Below are positions 56,118 through 64,000 of a DNA stretch of 64,000 bases, in pieces (the stretch's first letter is position 1; each line of letters begins with the position of its first letter). This stretch comes from Carya illinoinensis (taxonomy: Eukaryota > Streptophyta > Magnoliopsida > Fagales > Juglandaceae): NCBI RefSeq assembly GCF_018687715.1, contig NC_056756.1, forward strand, positions 2,728,001 to 2,792,000, in the 5' to 3' direction. The notes below the pieces were generated by a model, which did not search any database, was not told the origin of the DNA, and saw only the letters and a list, made by a program, of their open reading frames with translations. A program made the position numbers and the translations under genes.

Positions 56118-57322
56118 TCAATCTTGGGAAGTATTGCGTCTCGCCATGATTTCCCTCTGGAGTTGCTGGAAATATAACCGCTGCATTTCCGGCATGCCAC
56201 TCACGTCCATCATCATAATGCGCTGATCTTGATCTTTCGTGGCGAGCTCCACTTTCTGCGCCTCCAACCTCAACCTTTCGTCCTCTTGACGAATTTTAGC
56301 GAGCTCCTTTTCCCTCTCAATTAACATCTTCTCGGCCTCCAACCTCAGTCGTTCATCCTCAAGGCGTATTTTTTTTCCTCTTTTTCCTTGTCATACTCCA
56401 TCTTCTCGGCCTTCATTCGATAAAACTCTTTCTCCTGAGCGCGTGACTCCTCCAAAAGAGTATACTTCATCTTCCTGAGTTGGAAATTTTCTTCTGCTTG
56501 CTTGCCTTGGACCTTTCGTTTTCCTTTCTCAGCTTTCCTTCCAATTGGTCGGTCCAACTCGATAACTTCATTCTCCATGACTTCATCCGCCTCCATATCA
56601 AAAGTTGAATCAATTGTAGCGCCAGAACATCGAGTTGGGGTCGGGGATGGGGACATCGTCTTCCTTCGTTTTGGATCCTCCTTTGTGGCGCGCCAAATCC
56701 ACTTAGGTTGGTCCTTCAACAGGTGCCAACAATGCTCAAATTGGAATGAGCACTTTTCTAGCGCTTGGTACATAACCTTGGCCTTGTCGAACTTGCATGG
56801 AAAAAAAAAATAAACCAAGGGTTAAACCAATGTAGAAGATAAGAAATTTAAATTGTCAAACAAGAAGACAAGGAGAATTTTTACCTTATCTTGGTCGGTC
56901 ATGCCACTTTGATTTAACCCTTCAACTTGGGCTAGTTTCGCACAAAATTTGTTTGTGGCCTTTTGGATAACCGACCACCGATGAATTAAAGATTTTATTG
57001 TCCGCTCATTTGTGGTTTCTTTAAATTGCTGGAAGTACTCAAAAATTTTTTCCCAAAGTTGGGAGTGTTTTTGATCTGTTCCCTGAACAGCATCAAGGCT
57101 ACAATTTAGCCAAGCGGAGACAAGTAACTTGTCTTCTTCGGGGGTGAAATTCGCACCCCTAACTGATTTCCTAACGCCGATGGGCTCGTTAGGGGGTAGG
57201 GTTGGAGAGTCATCAAGGGTCAACGGAGAAGTCCCACTTTGCCCATCGTAAGTGGGGTCGAGTTGAGGATCTTGACTAAGGAGGTTGGTGAAGTACATAC
57301 TAGTCAAGTCTTGTGAATCCAT
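56118..57322 (-). pseudogene. Harbinger ORF1, Myb/SANT-like protein, frameshifted
   Basis: Partner protein of the transposase that binds the terminal repeats and imports it to the nucleus in studied Harbinger systems. Exon 1 (57322-56885) begins MDSQDLTSMYFTNLL and holds the Myb/SANT-like domain (about residues 55-130: RGANFTPEEDKLLVSAWLN, then QLWEKIFEYF and LIHRWSVIQKATNKF). After an intron, exon 2 starts at 56791 (FDKAKVMYQALEKCSF, then FEHCWHLLKDQPKW), typical of this NAM-associated family. It continues into a charged coiled coil. The frame ends at 56345, and the family-like continuation (EDERLRLEAEKM to the stop near 56118) lies in another frame. The switch falls in or next to a run of eight A (T on the + strand) at about 56369-56376, consistent with a one-base indel there. 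Either the gene is broken or the base call is wrong. Confidence 0.75.
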
Positions 57323-57626
57323 CTCTAAAAAAACATTTAGAGATTAGAAAAGATATACATTTAATGTATGGTTTTTGATCAGGGCTCAGGAACCGAATGA
57401 GGATACAAAAGATAAGCTTGCCACCCACTCATGGCTGCAACGACCGGTTGCCAGGACTTGTTGGCCGTCCGGGTTACTTACCCTTTGAGCAGATGGCCAT
57501 AAATCTCCCTAATCCTAACATACGGTTGTCATCATCACAGCCGAGGGGGTTTAATTTACACATTACAGATCTATGCAACAGAATACAAACAACAACAAAC
57601 AGCATGCAAATCACAAAACACAAAAT

Positions 57627-57652
57627 AAGAGCATTCACATCCGGTTCCCCAT
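57627..57652. repeat. Internal extra Harbinger terminal-repeat copy
   Basis: TAAGAGCATTCACATCCGGT, continuing TCCCCAT, resembles both ends of the surrounding element (GAGCATCCACATTTGGTTCC and GAGCACTCGCATCCGGCTCC) in the left-end orientation, preceded by TAA. It could be one end of a nested, decayed relative. A partial 14-base match to the opposite end (TGGGGAACCGGATG) occurs near 59595. Confidence 0.6.
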
Positions 57653-58149
57653 ATTGAATAAGACAATGAATGTGGCTCAGAATGGTGTAAATATTGACAA
57701 CATGCGTAATCAAGGAGTCCAACATCGAATGGCTGCAAAACCTCACCCGAACCCCGATTGCAGTTTATGGAGAGTACCACAAACTGCAACTTGGTGTATT
57801 CGAGTAACGATTACCCCGCCATATCGATGGGGCCCCAATTACATATAAAAATAACCCCATCATCACAGCCTAATTATATTCCCCCCTCCCCCGAATGACA
57901 CGAAACACTGCAAATGACCAAACACTATCATCAAATTAGATAGATATTCAAACAAGGTATGCATGTTTTTTCCCCAGAAGATTACATGTATTTTTTATTA
58001 TAGCTCACAATCTCTATTGAATAATCAATAATGCATTTGAATATGGAATTGAATATCATAGACTCCAAAAGATGAAGCAGCAAACAGAAGAATAACCGAA
58101 TTGGATATACATGATTTCCCTCTGCATATTATATATATAAAACAAAAGA

Positions 58150-58670
58150 AACCCAAGTGAACTACAATACGTTTTGGCAAATTTTCATGCAACCAAGAAG
58201 TACAAAAGAAACCAAGAACTAGATTTGAAACCAAATCTGATGCATGAAACCAATAAGACCAAAAGAAACCAAGAACTAGTAATGAAACCAAATCAAATTC
58301 ATGAACCCAAGAAGTACAAATGAAACCAAGAACTACAAAACCAATTCTGGAAAATTTCATGAAACCAAGAACTAACTTGATAACCATTTGTACAAAATAA
58401 ACCAAGAACTAGTAATGAAACACTATCATCAAATTAACTCAACCCAAGAAGTACAAATGAAACCAAGATTTACAAAAATATAATCTGAAATATTTCATGA
58501 AACCAAGAACTACAAAAGATTCCTCCATCAAATTCATGAAACCAAGAACTACAAAGAAACCAAGAACAATTGTTTCTGAAACCAAGAACAATTTAATGAA
58601 ACCAAGAACAATTCCATGAAACCAAGACCTACAAAAGAAACCAATGTTACCAAAAAAAAAAAAGAAACAA
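58150..58670. repeat. Degenerate minisatellite built on GAAACCAAGAACTACAAA
   Basis: Variants of ATGAAACCAAGAACTACAAA occur a dozen or more times at irregular spacing (e.g. near 58208, 58265, 58325, 58360, 58498, 58540 and 58618), sometimes with GTACAA or an ACTAGT insert. The array sits upstream of ORF1 inside the Harbinger element. No ORF on the array strand is credible. Confidence 0.8.
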
Positions 58671-59050
58671 GATCTACAATGAAAAGCAACCAAATTCGGT
58701 GTAATTAAACCAATCTTCAACCAAAGGTCCAGAATAGTCAAAAAATAAGAGGTTCAGCCGAGGTTTAGTTTACACAATCAACTGCTGATAATCGGCCAAC
58801 AGATGCATAATATGTTCGATCATCACAGATTCAAGAAAGGTATGGCACACTTCCAAGCATTTACAAAGTGAAGAGATTACTGGAAAAAAGCCAACAGAAA
58901 GCACCAAACTTCACGTCCCCCTTCCATTGAGCATAATCACAGAACATCACAGAACCACAAACAAACAGTGATTCCAACTATCAAATAGAGCCATGCCGAT
59001 ATAATCATAGAGAAGAAAAATACCAAATGTGGCTCACAACTAACCAACAA

Positions 59051-59110
59051 GATAGCCAAGCATAATCACAACCCCACCCGAAGATAGCCAAGCATAATTA
59101 CAATCCCAGG
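59051..59110. repeat. Two-copy 32-bp tandem repeat
   Basis: GATAGCCAAGCATAATCACA at 59051 is repeated as GATAGCCAAGCATAATTACA at 59083. It lies inside the Harbinger element between the minisatellite and the right end. Confidence 0.75.
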
Positions 59111-59537
59111 TAATGGATAAAATCGCAGTTAAAGATATCAAAATGCCCCAAATAAACTCAACAAAATCAGTTCCCAAAAAATCCCCAAATTCGAAACCGG
59201 AGGTCCCCTGCATATCTAGGGTTTTTTTCCAACCCAAAACCCTTTGAAATTTTGTCCTAATTTATCCAAAAACAGCCTCAAAAAAGAACCTACCACTGCC
59301 GAAAAACAGAGTCTTGAGATTTATGAAAATGAAACCAAAATTTCACAACTTCATTTTCGGCCAACAGATGGGGATTGTCGAATCAAATATCATTCAAAGT
59401 CAAAAAAATCTGGAATGGGCATACCGGTGTGATGCGAGATTCAGGGAAGTCGGAGAGATGAAGGGCAGCCAACCGTCGCAAGGTAGAAGACGCGGGATGT
59501 CGAAGGAGAGAGGGAACCGAAATCACATTTGGGGATG

Positions 59538-59571
59538 TACAGTGAGTCCCCATATATGGGGACCTACTGTA
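59538..59571. other. 34-bp near-perfect palindrome near the right end of the Harbinger element
   Basis: The sequence runs TACAGTGAGTCCCCATA, then TATGGGGACCTACTGTA. Apart from a two-base mismatch in each arm (GA against CT) it is its own reverse complement. It lies about 120 bp inside the right end and could form a hairpin or bind a dimeric protein. Confidence 0.8.
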
Positions 59572-59692
59572 GCGACCGGAAAGTTTATCCCCATTTTGGG
59601 GAACCGGATGGAGGAAGATTTTAGCTCAAACCCTAAATTTTTCCCCAAAATATGAGGATGCGGAAGAGATGGGGAGCCGGATGCGAGTGCTC

Positions 59693-60197
59693 TTATTCCG
59701 AGTTCCTTTTCTGATTGTTGTTTCCCTCTCTGCCTCTACCTCTCTCCCTCACGCATCAGGGGACTTGTTCCCTTGCTTGTGGTGTAACTTCCAATTCAAC
59801 TCCTTTTCTTTCTTTTGTTCCCAGAAACTCTTGCAGAATTCAATCAGAAAAACTAAAGTATCTGGCTTTTTGCTTCGGCCTTTCAATGTATATTTCATCA
59901 GAGCCACATTAAGGAACATAAATTTCAAAAAAAAGAAGATACATGCGAGGAAGCGAAAAGGTAACATTTTTATTAATCGAGTATTTTCATCAAATTACAC
60001 AATATACATGGTGTGGTTCATTCAAAAATGACTGGCCTCTCTTTTTTCTTTGCCGGATCAATCCTTGTCACCCTTTAAAATGTTTAGCTTGTTACTTTCT
60101 GTGAGTCGTCTGTACTGTTAGGCTTGCCAAAAAACAAGAATTGTTTACCCCAGAGAGAGAGCGAGAGGAGTCAAGGGCATTTCTAGTTTGCAAGTTT
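59693..60197. other. Spacer between the Harbinger element and the KEA3 stop
   Basis: Should contain the 3' UTR of the KEA3-type gene next to 60198. Short ORFs at 59715-60031 are T/C-rich and unrecognised. Nothing else seen. Confidence 0.5.
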
Positions 60198-61426
60198 TTA
60201 AGATTCATCTGTAGCTGCTATGCAAGGCAGTGACGGATCCACCATATTTTTGTCTCCCTCAGCATCTTCAGACTTGACTGGTAAACTGTTACCCAGTTCA
60301 CAATACAAAACGCCATTGCCTGAATTTTCAGACTCCTTGAGCTCAGTATTGTATGTCGCTTGATCTACTCCTCCTTGAAGCCCCAAAAGACGAGATGCAT
60401 CCCTCAGGTTCGCCCTTGATAATATGTCTTTGGATGAAGTTGAAGAAATGGGTGCTTGGTCACCAACTAGGTCAGCAACTCTCACCTTAGCAATCAAACC
60501 CATTAGTACCACTAGTAAATTATAAGCAAAACTAAATTAGTAGCACAGAAACAATTTTAAAGCAACAGAGTAATTTCTGATGCTAAAGAAGAAAGGAACA
60601 GCCATACAGCATTATATCAAACTTAAATCATCAAACTTGTCCCCGATGTTAATTCAAGATAATTAACTGAAAAGGAAAATACAGTCCGAAAGAGGGGACA
60701 GCTGTTTAGAAATATGGTTAACAGCACGACGAAAAGTCAGTGCAGATCAGTTCCTTGTATTGAAATTTATTTGAAGACTGACCTCTGACGTTACATTGAA
60801 CCAGATCATATTATAAGTACCTGTAATGGCTTCATGATTTCCAATTCTCGATCATCAGTTTTTCTGAGTCCATCTTGAGCTTGTAGCTCCATGGAGTCAC
60901 GAACAAGCTGACTCAGAAAGTTTACATCGTCAGACATGATACCAAGTCCTTTCAAAAGTTTAGAGCCCAGCTGTAAACTTGTCTGCGTTAATAATGTGAA
61001 CACTTTAGTCAGCCTGTCCAGGCCAAACCATAGGAACGCTATCTAGTTAAAAGTCCAAAAAGATAAACTAAGATTCAATCTGCTAATACCTCTGCATTTT
61101 CCAATATAGCATCTGTCACACCTGCTTTCTTTAGATCTAAAAGATGCTTGAGGTCCTGAGCTCTTGCATAAATTGGGATCTGATTGATAGATTTTTTTCT
61201 ATGAGACTCACAATCAAACCAGAAAAAATAGAGACCACAAATATAACTTTAACTCTGTAGTACATTAATAAAATTTATGTAATAACAAATACTCTTATAT
61301 GGCACCTAAGTAAACCCACATGGATTTTTTTTTCAGTCTTTCTGCTTTCTGTAGTGACCTGACTCTCCGATCATGTATGTCATGGTTTTCTGACCAACAC
61401 ATGCTATTCTATGGCATCACATGCAC

Positions 61427-61467
<41 letters not shown>

Positions 61468-61650
61468 ACTGCAGGGAAAGCAAGTCGAAGTCTTTGAACA
61501 GCCTCAATTGTCCTGTCCCTCCCTGTGTACATAACCATGACAGCTTTTGGAGAAGAGATACCAGCAGACTGCAAAACTGCTGGGCGCGACCCGTCCCCGT
61601 AAAGAGTTGGAAAACCAAGTTTTCTGGATGCCTGTTAACTTAATATTAAA

Positions 61651-61692
<42 letters not shown>

Positions 61693-64000
61693 ACATGGAA
61701 CCTCATCAAAGCAGGGCCCTTTAGATCAACACTGGGAGCTAAACCCCAGATATCATTACTTTGCACTATCTCTTAATTAACATAAAACAAAGAGGAACTG
61801 AGTCAAACTGTAGAAAACAGTCTTTTAATCCTAACAAATCTTGCTTACCTTCACTACAGAAGGATCAAGATCAAAGGCAACATAATGCATTCCCAAAGCA
61901 TCACCATCTAATCCAGAAGCCAATGGGGTGGACAAGAAATTGGCAAGGACCTGCATATGAATTATTCAAAATATGAACAAAAATACATTTTCATTGGCAT
62001 CATGAGTGAATCCGTGAAAATGAAAGTAATTATCGTATACTCATTATTTTACCTGACCCATTTGTCCAAACCCAAGGATGACCACAGGCTCACTGACATC
62101 AAAGCCTCCCATCTCAGCAGCTTTCTGTAAAATATTCATATTTCAATTGAGGTACACTGAAATGTTACTGAAGAAATGGGAAAATACTGAATCTGTAATT
62201 ATCAAGTTAGCAGAATTGGTGTTGTATGAATATTTACACATATATTTACAGAGCTTTGCTACTCATCATCCCACACACCACACTTTAAAAAAAAAAAAAA
62301 AAATTGTTTTTGGTTTTCTTCTTCTTAAACTAATTGAATTCTTCTCCTCATCATCCATATACCACACATTTGGTAAGAGAAAAAATAAATAAATAAATAA
62401 ATAAGTGTGGTGTGTAGGGATTATGAATAGAATTTTTCATATTTACATCAATAGTGCAAGAACTCAGTGATAGTTATGACTTAGTAACTTTAACTACTTG
62501 ATGAAACACCAGTAAACAGAATGAAAGGAAGGGTTAGAAAAATGCACAAAAATGCAAACAGTTTGGAACCTAAACTAACTAGATCATGTCCACGCATGGC
62601 ATCTAAGTTGCATCCTATCTCAGTCCTCATATGAGAACTTAATTCAACAAAATCAATGTCCACCATGGTTGGCCCTTGTCATCTATTATATCCATATACT
62701 GACAGAGAACCTGGACATACATCATCTGCATCAGAGTTGTCCTCAATAAATTCAGCAGCCCTTCTTCCAGCTTCATTGAGAAATGGGGTTAATGCCATTG
62801 ACAAGACAACAACAATTATGAGCAGCTTGTTAAGCTCAAGAGGTAACACACCAAGCCTGCTTCCGAGAACACAGAAAATTTTAGGGAAAAAAAAAAAAAA
62901 AAAAGAACCAAATGCTTAGTCTGTGAATGGGTATAAATTGAACAAAAATTTGACTCACCTGTTTGCAAGAGAAAAAACTACAAATCCAAACTCGCCTCCT
63001 TGAGATAGAAGCAATCCTATTCTCACACTTTCCTGGATAGTCAATCCAACACGGGGACCTATTGCAGTTATGATCAGTGTCTTGATGGCGATCAAACCTG
63101 CCAAGAGTGAAAGCACATTTGGCCACTCTCGGAAAAGGAGCTGCAAAGAAAGAGCAGCACAATGCTTAGACCCCCATTAAATTTTAACTTTTTATTATTT
63201 AACTTTAAAGCATATTGTCAAAAAGGGACGAGAGAGAGAAACAATGAGTCTCTTAAGTTTGCTATCCCAAAATCATGTTCTTCTCCTTTGATAATTGTAA
63301 TTACTGATAATAATGATACAAAGTGGGCGATGAGGCCGAAGAGCGAGTTAATCATTGTCATACAGTAGGCCAACATTATAAATGTTTAAACAATTCAAAT
63401 AAATTGGAAAAACCATAAAAAATGAGAATGTGAGAGGATGCCACATAGGGTTAATCACTGTAGAGCTGCAAACTCAGCCAATAATCGGTATAATGGAGTA
63501 GTTTATGATATTATGCGTTTTGCAAATATGAATACATCAATAAACTTACTTATATTAGGGCCAAATATAAATAAAATGTGTCTCCTTGTTGCAGAGGCCA
63601 ACGGAAATTATGACTTCTCGTGTATTTCTTGTTTTTTAATCTTCCACTAGACAACAGAGCTACTTAAACAGTTAGAAGAGTAAGATAAAAGGCCTCATAA
63701 CCTTTTTATTTATGTCAGCCACTTCAATTACACAGTTTTATGTCCAATGGATAACACTCTCTATCATGAAGATGAAACTCATAGAATATCATAATGAGTT
63801 AATAAAAATCAAAATGCAAAAACATCTGGTCCAGATGAATCATATTCCTTCACCAGAACCTTGCATAATGTAAGACAAAAACCTTATGCATATGTACTCA
63901 GTTTCTCATCCTACTAAATTGCAATTAAAACACACAAAAACCAAGAAATATGAGATCTAAGGAACAATCATCATGTTAAATAACCATTATACCTGCGTAT
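60198..64000 (-). CDS. KEA3: K+ efflux antiporter 3 (KEA3), chloroplast thylakoid, 3' part
   Basis: K+/H+ exchanger of the CPA2 family that adjusts the proton gradient across thylakoids after light changes. Exons in transcript order: partial 64000-63993, then 63140-62959, 62856-62721, 62124-62053, 61950-61849, 61631-61470, 61179-61090, 60982-60821 and 60485-60198 (stop TAA). The 5' exons lie beyond the window. Seen here are the last antiporter helices (WPNVLSLLAGLIAIKTLIIT; IGLLLSQGGEFGFVVFSLAN; LIIVVVLSMALTPFLNEAGR), then the RCK/KTN nucleotide-binding domain. That domain starts VVILGFGQMGQ (Rossmann GxGxxG) and continues YVAFDLDPSV, LYGDGSRPAVLQSAGI and AVMVMYTGRDRTIEAVQRL. An acidic, Ser-rich tail ends in ATDES. 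KEA1 and KEA2 have a different, longer N-terminus that cannot be compared here. Tail and domain order fit KEA3. The phase of the first listed exon is not verified. Confidence 0.85.
61432..61463. repeat. (GA)n microsatellite
   Basis: A continuous GA dinucleotide run lies in a KEA3 intron, a few bases from the 61470 splice donor. Confidence 0.9.
61656..61689. repeat. (TA)n microsatellite
   Basis: A continuous AT dinucleotide run lies in the KEA3 intron upstream of the 61631 exon end. Confidence 0.9.

Larger units (their letters stand above)
53713..59692. mobile_element. PIF/Harbinger DNA transposon, 5980 bp, near complete
   Basis: The left end reads GAGCATCCACATTTGGTTCC and the right end, inverted, GAGCACTCGCATCCGGCTCC. 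Over the first 25 bases the two terminal repeats match at 19. TTA directly flanks both sides (53710-53712 and 59693-59695), the classic Harbinger 3-bp target duplication. The element carries the two usual genes in convergent orientation: a DDE transposase (54451-55710, +) and a Myb/SANT-like ORF1 (57322-56118, -). Both are needed for transposition in studied family members. Terminal divergence and an ORF1 frameshift suggest it is not freshly active. Confidence 0.88.

Overview
This 64 kb window is nuclear DNA from a flowering plant, most likely a woody eudicot. The genes have many GT-AG introns, the spacers are very AT-rich, and chloroplast-targeted proteins and plant-only families (TIN1, LRR receptor kinase XI, KEA) are present. 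Repeated poly(T)-led retroposon tails resemble those I associate with Fagales genomes such as walnut, hickory and oak, but that placement is only an inference. Exon boundaries were worked out by hand; for every complete gene the exon lengths sum to an open frame with correct splice phases.

Layout: (1) 2-2202 (+) is the 3' part of a TPX2-motif microtubule-associated protein gene. (2) 2747-9105 (-) is a proline iminopeptidase with 11 exons, followed by a small Tourist/Harbinger-like MITE at 10160-10487. (3) 10879-14041 (-) is an LRR-XI receptor kinase of the RLK7/HAIKU2 type. (4) 17498-18567 is a non-autonomous Mutator-like element with a perfect 9-bp target duplication. (5) 19466-21880 (-) is a TIN1-type ER-stress gene with an ERSE-II/P-UPRE element about 190 bp upstream of its start. 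(6) 22298-22371 (-) is tRNA-Val(AAC). (7) 26100-27987 (-) is a group IVa bHLH transcription factor (bHLH18/19/20/25 type). (8) A three-copy 110-bp tandem repeat lies at 28994-29322. (9) 30104-37812 (-) is an ankyrin-DHHC S-acyltransferase (PAT23 type), head to head with (10) 38323-42358 (+), chloroplast inorganic pyrophosphatase PPA6. (11) 42952-43212 (-) is a small unrecognised ORF. (12) 44861-51722 (-) is a Spinster-type MFS transporter with 16 exons. (13) 53713-59692 is a near-complete PIF/Harbinger transposon: intact DDE transposase, Myb/SANT-like ORF1 with one frameshift, terminal inverted repeats and a TTA target duplication. (14) 60198-64000 (-) is the 3' part of a KEA3-type thylakoid K+/H+ antiporter.

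The genes are ordinary single-copy housekeeping, signalling and transport loci and do not form an operon-like system. From memory, several Arabidopsis counterparts are neighbours there too (PIP with PAT23; TIN1 with a Spinster gene; a Spinster gene with the bHLH18/19/20 cluster), which suggests an ancient conserved block. The most distinctive content is in the mobile DNA: the Harbinger element with its unusual internal repeats, the Mutator-like element, the MITE, and a family of short 5'-truncated retroposon tails found only in introns. I found no convincing evidence of a wholly new biological system.
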